Of a stretch of DNA of 64,000 nt, positions 47,125 through 56,928 are shown in pieces. A program made the position numbers and the translations under genes. Source of the stretch: Chitinophagaceae bacterium (GTDB lineage: Bacteria > Bacteroidota > Bacteroidia > Chitinophagales > Chitinophagaceae); the NCBI GenBank assembly GCA_947488765.1, contig CANLAE010000006.1, forward strand, positions 62,001 to 126,000, in the 5' to 3' direction. Position 1 is the stretch's first letter. Each line of letters starts with the position of its first letter. The notes below the pieces were generated by a model. The model searched no databases. It was not told where the DNA came from and saw nothing but the letters and a program-made list of their open reading frames with translations.

Positions 47125-47784
47125 CTATTGAATACTCATTTCCGGAACAAAATCCGGTATGATTAGTTTACCTACAGTTTTATTTTTAATTTCTTCAACG
47201 GTGACACCAGGAGCAGTTTCCAATAAAAGAAATCCTGAGTCTGTTATTTCCAATACCGCTAGCTCCGTTACAATTTTTTTCACACAATGTACACCTGTCA
47301 ATGGCAGTGTACATCGATCTAAAAGCTTGCTTTCACCTTTGGGATTGGTATGCATCATTGCAACAATTATATTTTTAGCACTTGCTACCAAATCCATTGC
47401 ACCACCCATTCCCTTGACCATCTTACCTGGAATTTTCCAGTTAGCAATATCACCATTTTCACTCACTTCCATTGCACCTAAAACGGTTAAATCAATCTTT
47501 CCGGCACGAATCATTCCAAAACTTTCAGCGCTGTCAAACAAAGCTGCGCCATCAATTAACGTTACAGTTTCTTTACCGGCATTAATGAGGTCTGCATCCA
47601 CTTCTTCCTCCAAAGGATATGGACCAATACCAAGAATTCCATTTTCACTTTGAAGTATTACTGTAATATTTTCCGGAATATAATTTGCAACAAGTGTTGG
47701 AATTCCGATACCAAGATTTACATACATACCATCTTTTAATTCCTGTGCTATTCGTTTTGCGATACCGTATTTATCCAATGCCAT
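47125..47784 (-). CDS. scoB: 3-oxoacid CoA-transferase subunit B
   Basis: [52 protein letters not shown]. Confidence 0.93.
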   Translation of the reverse strand: MALDKYGIAKRIAQELKDGMYVNLGIGIPTLVANYIPENITVILQSENGILGIGPYPLEEEVDADLINAGKETVTLIDGAALFDSAESFGMIRAGKIDLTVLGAMEVSENGDIANWKIPGKMVKGMGGAMDLVASAKNIIVAMMHTNPKGESKLLDRCTLPLTGVHCVKKIVTELAVLEITDSGFLLLETAPGVTVEEIKNKTVGKLIIPDFVPEMSIQ

Positions 47785-47836
47785 AATTAATATTTTAAGT
47801 CTTTAAACAAAAGCTACAAATTGATATCATACGAAT

Positions 47837-48535
47837 TTATTTTGGCAAGTGCAATGTTTTTTTTTCGATTCTTTTTTGATAATTGCTTCCTTGAAAAATT
47901 CTATGTACATAAATTCCTGCTACATGAATAGCATCAGGATCTAATTCGCCGGGGTCTACCAAATGTTCAACTTCTGCAATAGTTATGTTCCCTGCTTTAG
48001 CCATTGAAGTTGAAAAATTACGAGTCGTTTTTCTAAAAATCAAATTGCCCAATGTATCACCTTTCCATGCCTTTACAATGGCGAAATTGGCGTGCAGTGC
48101 ATGTTCCATCAAATACATTTTCCCATTAAACAATCTGGTTTCTTTACCAATTGCAATTTCTGTTCCAACACCAGCTGGTGTAAAAAAAGCCGGTATTCCC
48201 ATGCCCGCCATTTGAATTTGGGTTGCTAAAGTTCCTTGAGGAGTCAAATCAACTTCCAGTTCGCCTGATAAAAGCTGTCGTTCAAATTCTGCATTTTCTC
48301 CTACATAACTACTGATCATTTTTTTTATTTGTCTGGTCTTCAATAAAAGTCCAAGACCAAAATCATCTACCCCTGCATTATTACTGATACAAGTAAGATT
48401 ATTTACACCACTTTCAACCAATGCATCAATACAATTTTCCGGAATTCCATTTAATCCAAATCCACCTAGCATAATGGTACTTCCGTTGGTGATATCGGCA
48501 ACTGCATCATTGGCATTAGCAACAACTTTATTCAT
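47837..48535 (-). CDS. scoA: 3-oxoacid CoA-transferase subunit A
   Basis: GSTIMLGGFGLNGIPENCIDAL, MAGMGIPAFFTPAGVGTEIA, DPGELDPDAIHVAGIYVHRIF. Confidence 0.93.
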   Translation of the reverse strand: MNKVVANANDAVADITNGSTIMLGGFGLNGIPENCIDALVESGVNNLTCISNNAGVDDFGLGLLLKTRQIKKMISSYVGENAEFERQLLSGELEVDLTPQGTLATQIQMAGMGIPAFFTPAGVGTEIAIGKETRLFNGKMYLMEHALHANFAIVKAWKGDTLGNLIFRKTTRNFSTSMAKAGNITIAEVEHLVDPGELDPDAIHVAGIYVHRIFQGSNYQKRIEKKTLHLPK

Positions 48536-48559
48536 AGCCCAACCTATTTTATTAAAAAA

Positions 48560-48916
48560 TTAATTAAGAGAAGATGATTTTGGAATCAAATTATTAGGAA
48601 CACTCCTTTGTCTCATTCCATAAGCCTGAACCGAGTCAATTAATGTTTTATACTGATCTGCATGTTCCTGATAAAATTTATAAGAACTATAAAATTGGTC
48701 TTTAGAAATTTTGTGAACTAAGAATACTTGTTCATACAATCGAATATTTTCTTTTTTCTTGATTAAGGTAGAATCTTTGTGCATTTTTTCTATGTATAAT
48801 TCATCGGCGCAAGCCATATCCCAAACAATCACTTTCATTTTATTTAAAGGGATATTTTTTGAAGTACATGAAGCCAAAAAAAATAACAGTATCAAAAAAT
48901 AATTCAGTTTTTTCAT
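48560..48916 (-). CDS. DUF4296-like lipoprotein
   Basis: Lipobox LASC, MKVIVWDMACADELY, ISKDQFYSSYKFYQEHADQYKTLIDSV. Confidence 0.75.
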   Translation of the reverse strand: MKKLNYFLILLFFLASCTSKNIPLNKMKVIVWDMACADELYIEKMHKDSTLIKKKENIRLYEQVFLVHKISKDQFYSSYKFYQEHADQYKTLIDSVQAYGMRQRSVPNNLIPKSSSLN

Positions 48917-49836
48917 TACTTTAATTCTTCTTTATATTTTGATGCATTGGAAATATCTAACTGACCAAGAATTTCGATAGTCCTTTGTTTTTCTTGGGGT
49001 GTCCCTTTCTTAAAAATACCAATTAGTTCGGCAGATTTACTTTGCATAAAAAACTGAACAAACATTGTATTTGCATTTTCTTTATTAAAGGCTTGCAACT
49101 GAACTAAAGATTGTAAAATATTATTTCTTGCCTCCGCTTCGGCATCATACATCTTATCGAAGCCGGCACGATAGTATGAATAAACAACATCGTGAATAAT
49201 ATTATATCGATTGTTGGTTAAATTTTCAGACAAAAAATATCGATTACGCAAACCATCAAATACTCTCCAACCGCTGATACTTTTTCCTTCAGGTGCATTA
49301 TTTACTACGTTCAAAGCCTTTTGAAAATATTGTTCCCCGCCTTTTGGAGAAAATGAATCATAATCCATCCCAATGATAATATATGCATAGTATGCAAAAA
49401 TTGCAGTAAGGTTTGAAGCCATTGCATCTGTTCCGGCTACTCTGTTATCATTAAATTCTACAGGCTGATATTCGATATATTTAAAAGCCACATCAGCATC
49501 CATAAAATTGATAAGAGCTGCCTGATAAGATGAATTAAATGTTGGTCTTGCAGCTTGTACTGTAAGTGATGCTTTATAAACATTGGGTTCTATCACACTT
49601 TCAATATTCAGCAAAAAATTACATTCAATTTTTTCGGATTGTTTAAATACATCACTACCCCACTTTCTATTGTTCAATAAATTGGTTAGCTGAGTTTGCA
49701 GTGTTGTAAATATTTTTTTATCTACTGTTGTTGGAACTCTGCTGGCTATCACTGTAACTTTTGCAAATAACTCTTCAGCATGAACTCCGGAAAAAACCAG
49801 TACAAAGAAAACAGTTAGGATTAATTTATTTTTCAT
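48916..49836 (-). CDS. DUF4835-like secreted protein
   Basis: Signal peptide; NRKWGSDVFKQSEKIECNFLLNIE, RPTFNSSYQAALINFMD; overlaps the coaBC 3' end. Confidence 0.8.
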   Translation of the reverse strand: MKNKLILTVFFVLVFSGVHAEELFAKVTVIASRVPTTVDKKIFTTLQTQLTNLLNNRKWGSDVFKQSEKIECNFLLNIESVIEPNVYKASLTVQAARPTFNSSYQAALINFMDADVAFKYIEYQPVEFNDNRVAGTDAMASNLTAIFAYYAYIIIGMDYDSFSPKGGEQYFQKALNVVNNAPEGKSISGWRVFDGLRNRYFLSENLTNNRYNIIHDVVYSYYRAGFDKMYDAEAEARNNILQSLVQLQAFNKENANTMFVQFFMQSKSAELIGIFKKGTPQEKQRTIEILGQLDISNASKYKEELK

Positions 49837-51025
49837 GGATTTTATCAGTAATAAATGAAATTATATCTTTTGCAACATCTTTTTTATTTTTTAATTCAAA
49901 TTTAGATGTTGTACCATCCTTGTACAATATAGTTATTTTATTTGTATCAAACCCAAAACCTGCATTGGTATCATTTAAAGAATTTAAAACAATGGCATCA
50001 GCATTTTTATTCTTTAATTTTTTATGTGCGTTTTCAATTTCATTTTCTGTTTCTAAAGCAAAGCCCACTAAAAATTGACTTTTTGTTTTTTGTTTGCCTA
50101 ACTGAAAAAGAATATCTGTTGTTTTTTGCAATTTAAGATCCCATTCTGCATGCTTCTTTTTAATTTTATTAGACAAGATTTCTATGGGTTGATAATCTGC
50201 TATAGCTGCACTCATTATAGTAATATTTGCTTGTTTAAATAGTTTCAAACAGGCTTCATACATTTTATTTGCAGTAGTAACTCTAATTAATTTTATTGAG
50301 TTATAATTTAATTGTTCGTGGGAAGGTCCAGAAATAAGTGTTACATCGGCTCCTTGTAAATAGGCTTGCTCTGCGATTGCAAAACCCATTTTACCTGATG
50401 AATAATTTCCAATAAATCTAACAGGATCCAGAGGTTCATAAGTAGGTCCTGCGGTAATTAAAACCTTCTTGTTTTTTAAAGTTGTTCCTCTGAAAAAATT
50501 TTCAATTAAATAAGTAATGATTGTAGCCGGTTCAGCCATTCTTCCTTCGCCAAATAATCCGCTTGCCAATTCGCCATTATCAACTGGAATAATAAAATTC
50601 CCGTATTTTTTTATTCTATCAAGATTATTTTTAGTAGCTGGATGATGCCACATATCTTCATCCATTGCAGGTGCAACTACTACGGGGCATTTAGCTGATA
50701 AATAAACCGCCAACAACAAATTGTCACAATGACCATTAGCCATTTTAGCAAGTGTATTACAGCTTAATGGTGCAATTAAAAAAACATCAGCCCATCTTCC
50801 CAATGCAACATGATTGGCCCAGGAATTTTCTTCAACCAAATCAATATAAACTTTGTTTTTGGATAAGGTAGACAATACTATAGGAGCAACAAATTCTTTG
50901 GCTGCAGGAGTCATTATAATTTTTACCTCTGCTTCTTGTTTTACCAATAATCTTACGAGGAAAATTATTTTATAGGCAGCAATACTACCTGTAATTCCTA
51001 TTAATATTTTCTTTCCATGCAGCAT
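49826..51025 (-). CDS. coaBC: Bifunctional phosphopantothenoylcysteine decarboxylase/synthase
   Basis: ILIGITGSIAAYKI, APAMDEDMWHHPATKNNL, VLITAGPTYEPLDPVRFIGNYSSGKMGFAIAEQA. Confidence 0.95.
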   Translation of the reverse strand: MLHGKKILIGITGSIAAYKIIFLVRLLVKQEAEVKIIMTPAAKEFVAPIVLSTLSKNKVYIDLVEENSWANHVALGRWADVFLIAPLSCNTLAKMANGHCDNLLLAVYLSAKCPVVVAPAMDEDMWHHPATKNNLDRIKKYGNFIIPVDNGELASGLFGEGRMAEPATIITYLIENFFRGTTLKNKKVLITAGPTYEPLDPVRFIGNYSSGKMGFAIAEQAYLQGADVTLISGPSHEQLNYNSIKLIRVTTANKMYEACLKLFKQANITIMSAAIADYQPIEILSNKIKKKHAEWDLKLQKTTDILFQLGKQKTKSQFLVGFALETENEIENAHKKLKNKNADAIVLNSLNDTNAGFGFDTNKITILYKDGTTSKFELKNKKDVAKDIISFITDKIHEK

Positions 51026-51101
51026 GATAACTAAATATAAAATTAAAACAAAAACGACAGTAAATCATACTGTCGTTATGCATTAAAAAGATGGCATTAT
51101 A

Positions 51102-51443
51102 TTATCTGAATAAATCTTCTTCGTTCTTTCTAAAATATACTTTATTCTCCATGAATTCTTGTGTTGCAAGAATAGCTGCGTTTGGCATTTTTTCGTATGC
51201 TCTTGATATTTCAATTTGTTCTTTATTTTCATGAACTTCTTCCAAAGAATCAGTATGACTTGCAAACTCTTCTAATTTATTATGAAGTTCTTCTCTCAAG
51301 GAAATGTTTATTTGATTGGCTCTTTTGCTGATAATTGAAATTGATTCGTACAAATTACCAGTTTTTGCTTTGATATCTATCAAATTTTTAGTTTCAACTA
51401 CACTAGTGGTATTAGCACTAAGCTGTCTTCTTAGCTTACTCAT
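51102..51443 (-). CDS. rpoZ: RNA polymerase omega/Rpb6-like subunit
   Basis: TGNLYESISIISKRANQINISLREELHNKLEEF; position between coaBC and bamD as seen in other Bacteroidota. Confidence 0.75.
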   Translation of the reverse strand: MSKLRRQLSANTTSVVETKNLIDIKAKTGNLYESISIISKRANQINISLREELHNKLEEFASHTDSLEEVHENKEQIEISRAYEKMPNAAILATQEFMENKVYFRKNEEDLFR

Positions 51444-52236
51444 GTTTTAAAGTTTTTATAAAGTTATTCGATAAATTTTTATAGGTCTCTGCTTCTGCAA
51501 CAAATTTACTTTCTTTAAATCGTTCTATAAATTCACTACATTCAGCAAGAACTTTTTCATAACGTTCCAATTGTTTTTCCTGAATACTCATTTCGGCATA
51601 TTTGTAATATGATTTTATCACCAACAATTTGTATTCATCACTTTTTTTAGAATCGGGGAAGTTATCTGAAACAGACGAAAAGCTTATGGCTGCTGCCTTA
51701 TAAAATCCAAGATCATAATATAATTGAGCACTTTTATATTCCTTCGCCTCTAATTTTTCTCTGCATTTATCCATAATCAACATCGCATCCTTAACTCTCG
51801 GGGATGTGGGATGTGTATTAATGAATGCCTGCATTAGGTTGATTGTTTTATTGGTATTGGTTTGGTCCAACTCAACTTTAGGAGATTGTTTATAGTAGCT
51901 AAAAGACCTCATGTATTCACATTCTTCTGCTTTTGTACTGTTTGGAAATGTTTCTACGAAAGTTTTGAATAAATTTTCTGAATTCAAATAATCTTTTTCA
52001 TAGTAGGAGCAGTATGCAAATTTATAATACACTTCTTCGAATGAAGCGGTCCCTTTAATATATGGGAATACTTCTTCGAATAGTATTTGAGCGTAATTGT
52101 AGTTCTTAGTAGAATAATATTGCTCAGCCATTTTTAATTTATACTGATAGTCTTTGCTTTTTTGAATTTTGGCAAACTTAGAAGTACAGCCACTCAAAAT
52201 AGCAATTGATAATATGAGCGTAATAATTTTTTTCAT
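51436..52236 (-). CDS. bamD: Outer membrane protein assembly factor BamD
   Basis: Lipobox ILSGC, YYSTKNYNYAQILFEEV, SENLFKTFVETFPNSTKAEECEYM TPR-like repeats. Confidence 0.9.
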   Translation of the reverse strand: MKKIITLILSIAILSGCTSKFAKIQKSKDYQYKLKMAEQYYSTKNYNYAQILFEEVFPYIKGTASFEEVYYKFAYCSYYEKDYLNSENLFKTFVETFPNSTKAEECEYMRSFSYYKQSPKVELDQTNTNKTINLMQAFINTHPTSPRVKDAMLIMDKCREKLEAKEYKSAQLYYDLGFYKAAAISFSSVSDNFPDSKKSDEYKLLVIKSYYKYAEMSIQEKQLERYEKVLAECSEFIERFKESKFVAEAETYKNLSNNFIKTLKHE

Positions 52237-52319
52237 GAAAGGGTACAAAAGTATGGTTTTAAGGGCAAAATAAAAACTGATTATGTTATATAATTGAAAT
52301 TACTCGTTAATATTAATAC

Positions 52320-52352
52320 AAAAAGCCCTCAGTTGTTAGCTGAGGGCTTTTT
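52320..52352. terminator. Intrinsic terminator of the OmpA-family gene
   Basis: 13-bp perfect stem AAAAAGCCCTCAG-TTGTTAG-CTGAGGGCTTTTT. Confidence 0.88.
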
Positions 52353-52372
52353 AATGTATCTATGATATTGGC

Positions 52373-53917
52373 TTATTTGCCTTTTAAATTTGGATGAGGA
52401 GCTGGAACCACATTAGGTCCTTCTTCTGCTGTAAACTGAACATCTACAGTATTTGGATCTCCTTCTTGACCATAAGTAAAAATAAATCTGTTTTCAGCAA
52501 TACCTTGTTTTTCTACTAAGTACTTAATTACAGCATTTACTTTTTCCCAACTAGCTTGTTGAGCTTTTTTGTCTGTTGCACCATATCCAATTACTTTAAC
52601 TCTGCTATTTGGATTGTTTTTCATTTTTTGCGCAATTGAAGCCAACAAATCCTGAGCTACTTTATCCAATTTAGAGTTGTTTTTTCCTTTAAATTGAATA
52701 CTTGGCAATTCACCTAAATTTGGATCTAAAGAAGGCTTTGTTAATTTTGTTGCAAGTTCTTCTTTTAACTTAGAAACTTCATCCTTCATTTCCTTGCAAC
52801 ATGCAGGATCTGGACAAGTACCAACACCTTCGTTATTTACAGGGAAACATTTTTGACTAGTCAACATTTCTTTATCCTTAAAATCAGGAACCCCATCTCC
52901 ATCTGTATCTAATGCACGACCATGAGTATCTACTTTTGCTCCAGCAGGCGTATTTGGTTCTAAGTCAAATTGATCAGTAACACCATCGCCATCTTTGTCA
53001 TCCAATTTAACCTTTGGCATCTTCATATGCTGCGGCTTGTTCACTTCATTATAGATATAGTTATTTGGATTAATCCAATACAGTGGCTGAACCCTCTTGG
53101 ATGAATTGCCCATATTTATATTTAATCTTAAAGAAGTATAAGAATAGTAGTCATTACTGTTACCTGATTTAAATCCATCTGCATAGTCATAACCTGGAGA
53201 AGTTAATGAAACTTTATTCTCAAATCCGACATTTATTTTGTTATTAATTTTGTAAGCAACCCCTGCACCAAAATTTACAGTAGGCATAACCGACCAACCT
53301 TTCCTGCCATTAACTGTTACGCCACCTACTGTTGTAATAATACCCTTTTGGTCATTATTTTCACCAATTCCGTAAAATATTCTTTCCCCTCTAGTTCCAC
53401 CATAATCAACTTTCACCTGAGTTGCAATCAATGAAGTACCACCTAAAATGTAAAAATTAAACTTCGGGTTGCCTCTGTAAAAGCCTAGAGTGTTCAAAGA
53501 AGCAATCACATCAATACCAAGGTGATGAGTTTGTGACTTATAAGCTTTTTGCCCGATAACAGAATCATATTTTGTAGTAGGTGCACCTGAGTTAAAACTA
53601 CCAATATATTGTGCTCTTAATGAAAAAATATGCCCTAATGCTTTTCTGGCAGATAAGGATCCACCGAATCCAACTTTGGATTTCACATCACCATAAATTC
53701 TAGAAACTCCTGCAGCAAAACCCAATTCCCATTGATCTCTAGGCTTTGCAGGATAAGGATAATTGTTATTCAAAAACTCATTATGCTGAGGCATACGCTT
53801 TGCAGGTATTTTTGAACTGTCTTTCCAGTCCCAACCCCAATCATTAACTTGTGCAATTCCTGATGATTGTAGTATTACAACCAAGAACGCAAATAAAAGA
53901 TACTTTTTTGTTGACAT
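52373..53917 (-). CDS. OmpA-family outer membrane protein with calcium-binding type-3-like repeats
   Basis: DKDGDGVTDQFDLEPNTPAGAKVDTHGRALDTDGDGVPDFKDKE followed by a C-terminal peptidoglycan-associated domain (RVKVIGYGATD...RFIFTYGQEG). Confidence 0.9.
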   Translation of the reverse strand: MSTKKYLLFAFLVVILQSSGIAQVNDWGWDWKDSSKIPAKRMPQHNEFLNNNYPYPAKPRDQWELGFAAGVSRIYGDVKSKVGFGGSLSARKALGHIFSLRAQYIGSFNSGAPTTKYDSVIGQKAYKSQTHHLGIDVIASLNTLGFYRGNPKFNFYILGGTSLIATQVKVDYGGTRGERIFYGIGENNDQKGIITTVGGVTVNGRKGWSVMPTVNFGAGVAYKINNKINVGFENKVSLTSPGYDYADGFKSGNSNDYYSYTSLRLNINMGNSSKRVQPLYWINPNNYIYNEVNKPQHMKMPKVKLDDKDGDGVTDQFDLEPNTPAGAKVDTHGRALDTDGDGVPDFKDKEMLTSQKCFPVNNEGVGTCPDPACCKEMKDEVSKLKEELATKLTKPSLDPNLGELPSIQFKGKNNSKLDKVAQDLLASIAQKMKNNPNSRVKVIGYGATDKKAQQASWEKVNAVIKYLVEKQGIAENRFIFTYGQEGDPNTVDVQFTAEEGPNVVPAPHPNLKGK

Positions 53918-54103
53918 AAACGTAATTTAAGTGAATATTTATTTTAAAATTTATAAAATCTTTGAACAAAAATAATTAAAAAAGCAAATCAAACCGCAAA
54001 TAATTACCAATAGTTACTAATTATTTCATTTTGACAATTTATTTATAAAAAATGTTGCACCATTACTTTTATTTATTAAAAGTATATTGCACCATTCTAA
54101 AAA

Positions 54104-55066
54104 ATGAACTTAACAAAAAAAATATTAGCGGAAGAACTAAAGCAATTTGAAGTACACTTCAGAGATGCAGTTAAAAGCAGGGTTGCATTGTTAGACAGAA
54201 TTATGCAATATATTGTCAAAAGAAAAGGCAAGCAGTTGAGACCAATGTTTGTGTTGTTAAGTGCAAAATTAGGTGGCAGTATAAATGAAACTACATATAG
54301 AGCTGCATCCTTAGTTGAACTATTACACACTGCTACTTTGGTTCACGATGACGTTGTAGATGATGCTATGGAAAGAAGAGGTTACTTTTCAATCAATGCC
54401 TTATGGAAAAATAAAATTGCAGTATTAGTAGGCGATTATCTTCTATCAAAAGGGCTTCTACTTTCATTAAACAACAAAGATTTTAAAGTACTTCAAATAC
54501 TATCAACTGCCGTAAAAGAAATGAGTGAGGGTGAATTATTGCAAATGGAAAAATCACGAAAACTTAACTTAGACGAGGCTGTTTATTATGAAATAATCAA
54601 AGGGAAAACGGCATCATTACTGGCTTCTTCCTGTGCTGCTGGAGCTTCTTCAACTTTTGAAGACGATACATTAATCGAAAAAATTCGCTTATTTGGCGAA
54701 AAAACAGGAATGGCTTTTCAAATTAAAGATGATCTATTTGACTATGGAAATGCTGATATTGGCAAACCAACCGGAAATGATATCCAGGAAAAAAAATTAA
54801 CCCTACCGCTTATTTACACCTTGAACAAATGTGATGCTGCTACAAAAAAGAAACTCATTTACATTATCAAAAATGAAAATACTAATAAAGCCAAAGTACA
54901 AATTGTAATTGATACCGTAAAGCAAACAGGGGGTATTGATTATGCCACCAATAAAATGTTAGCATACCGAGACGAAGCTTTAAATTTATTATATGAGTTT
55001 CCTAAAAACGATGTAAGAGATGCCCTTGAGGAATTAGTACGATACACAACAGACAGGATTTATTAA
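54104..55066 (+). CDS. Polyprenyl synthetase
   Basis: GKQLRPMFVLLSAKL, LVHDDVVDDAMERRG, FQIKDDLFDYGNADIGKPTGNDIQEKKLTLPLIY. Confidence 0.94.
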   Translation: MNLTKKILAEELKQFEVHFRDAVKSRVALLDRIMQYIVKRKGKQLRPMFVLLSAKLGGSINETTYRAASLVELLHTATLVHDDVVDDAMERRGYFSINALWKNKIAVLVGDYLLSKGLLLSLNNKDFKVLQILSTAVKEMSEGELLQMEKSRKLNLDEAVYYEIIKGKTASLLASSCAAGASSTFEDDTLIEKIRLFGEKTGMAFQIKDDLFDYGNADIGKPTGNDIQEKKLTLPLIYTLNKCDAATKKKLIYIIKNENTNKAKVQIVIDTVKQTGGIDYATNKMLAYRDEALNLLYEFPKNDVRDALEELVRYTTDRIY

Positions 55067-55176
55067 AATTTACTTGTTTTAAAATAAATTTAATATATTT
55101 ATTTCTATAGTTGGTTGATGTTCAAATTAAATAATAACAAGAAATTTTTTCTTGTTATATAATTAAAAATCCGCTC

Positions 55177-56874
55177 ATGCAAAAACGTTGGAAAATTTTA
55201 CCATCACATACAACAGCAACAGATGAGCTTCATAATTCCCTAAAAATAAATAAAATTCTTTGTAACATTCTTGTACAAAGAGGCTTGAATGATTTTAATA
55301 AATCAAAAGATTTTTTTCGTCCTCAGCTCAGTGAACTGCATAGCCCTTGGCTGATGAAGGATATGGATAAGGCTGTTGAAAGAATTTTACAAGCAATTGA
55401 CACTAACGAAAAAATTTTGGTTTACGGCGACTATGATGTAGATGGCACAACAAGTGTGGCTTCTATGTTTCAGTTTATACAACAACTTACCAAACAGGTA
55501 GAATTTTATATACCTCATCGTTACAGAGAAGGTTATGGTGTAAGTAAAATGGGCATTGATTATGCCAAAGAAAATGGCTTTTCGCTAATTGTTTCTTTGG
55601 ATTGTGGCATTAAAAGTATTGACCTGATAGCTTACGCAAAAACACTTGATATAGATTTTATTGTTTGCGACCACCATTTACCAGATAATGAATTACCTGA
55701 AGCTGTTGCAATTTTAAATGCCAAACAAGTTGATTGCAATTATCCCTACAAAGAACTTTGTGGTTGTGGAGTTGGTTTCAAACTCATGCAGGCACTTTCA
55801 GAAAAATTACAAATACCTGAAGAATCCTATTTACAATACCTCGATTTAGTTTCTATTGCAATTGCTGCTGATATTGTACCAATTACCGGAGAAAATAGAA
55901 TTTTGGCTTATTATGGTTTGCAACGTGTTAATGAAAACCCAAGCGCCGGAATAAAAGCATTGATGCAACTTGCAGGAGTACAAAAAGTAATGTACATCAC
56001 CAATCTTGTTTTCATAATAGCGCCAAGGGTAAATGCTGCCGGCAGAATGGATGATGCAAAAAAAGCAGTACAACTTTTTATAGAAAAAGATGTAAACAAG
56101 GCAATGGAATTTTCGGAGATGTTGCACAGCGATAATACCGACAGAAAAGAAGCTGATTCAAGCACTACACTAGAAGCACTGGCAATTATTGAAAAAGATG
56201 AAAATAATATAAATAGAAAATCAACTGTTGTTTACCAAGAACATTGGCACAAAGGCGTGGTAGGCATTGTAGCAAGCAGATTAATTGAAACTTATTACAG
56301 ACCAACAATTGTATTAACCAAAAGTGGTGAATACATTGCAGGCAGCGCAAGAAGCGTTGCAGGATTTAATTTATACGAAGCAATTTACGCATGCAAAGAA
56401 CATTTATTGGGTTATGGCGGTCACTTTGCGGCAGCAGGAATGACTTTACTGGAAGAAAACATTGAAGCCTTTAGCAATGCGTTTGAAAAAGTAGTAAGCG
56501 AAACAATTCCTGATGAATTATTGATACCAGAAATTGTAATTGATGCTGAAGTTTCATTGAAAGATTTGACCATGCCATTTTTCAATATTCTCTCACAAAT
56601 GGAGCCATTCGGACCGGGAAATATGAGACCTGTTTTTGTTGCTAAAAAACTAATAGATACCGGTTTTAGTAAAGTTGTGAAAGAACAACATTTGCGTTTT
56701 TCTGTAAAACAAAATGATATTCACTTTACCGGTATCGGTTTTGGAATGGCAGACAAATATGCTTTGATGCAAAACAATCAGTTGGTAGATATTGTTTTTA
56801 CGCTTGACCTCAATGAATTTAACGGGCAGCAAAATTTGCAGATGAAAGTAATTGACATGAAATTGAGCGAATAA
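55177..56874 (+). CDS. recJ: Single-stranded-DNA-specific exonuclease RecJ
   Basis: ILVYGDYDVDGTTSVASM, VSLDCGIKSID, VCDHHLPDNELPEAVAILNAKQ, GYGGHFAAAGMTL. Confidence 0.95.
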   Translation: MQKRWKILPSHTTATDELHNSLKINKILCNILVQRGLNDFNKSKDFFRPQLSELHSPWLMKDMDKAVERILQAIDTNEKILVYGDYDVDGTTSVASMFQFIQQLTKQVEFYIPHRYREGYGVSKMGIDYAKENGFSLIVSLDCGIKSIDLIAYAKTLDIDFIVCDHHLPDNELPEAVAILNAKQVDCNYPYKELCGCGVGFKLMQALSEKLQIPEESYLQYLDLVSIAIAADIVPITGENRILAYYGLQRVNENPSAGIKALMQLAGVQKVMYITNLVFIIAPRVNAAGRMDDAKKAVQLFIEKDVNKAMEFSEMLHSDNTDRKEADSSTTLEALAIIEKDENNINRKSTVVYQEHWHKGVVGIVASRLIETYYRPTIVLTKSGEYIAGSARSVAGFNLYEAIYACKEHLLGYGGHFAAAGMTLLEENIEAFSNAFEKVVSETIPDELLIPEIVIDAEVSLKDLTMPFFNILSQMEPFGPGNMRPVFVAKKLIDTGFSKVVKEQHLRFSVKQNDIHFTGIGFGMADKYALMQNNQLVDIVFTLDLNEFNGQQNLQMKVIDMKLSE

Positions 56875-56876
56875 AA

Positions 56877-56906
56877 AAAGGATGAAAACTATTGTCTTCA
56901 TCCTTT
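56877..56906 (-). terminator. Intrinsic terminator of htpG
   Basis: Minus strand AAAGGATGAAGAC-AATA-GTTTTCATCCTTT then T-run; one G:U on minus (A:C mismatch on plus); the T-run abuts the recJ stop. Confidence 0.78.
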
Positions 56907-56928
56907 GTAAATATATACTTTTTTACTC

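Noticed and set aside
47159-47653. 164-aa plus-strand ORF opposite scoB
   Set aside because: Entirely antisense to a well-supported CoA-transferase subunit; low-complexity translation with no motif.
55134-55158. ATAACAAGAAA-TTT-TTTCTTGTTAT hairpin upstream of recJ
   Set aside because: Not called a terminator: purely AT-rich stem without a T-run, 18 nt before the recJ start. It could be a leader structure but evidence is too thin.
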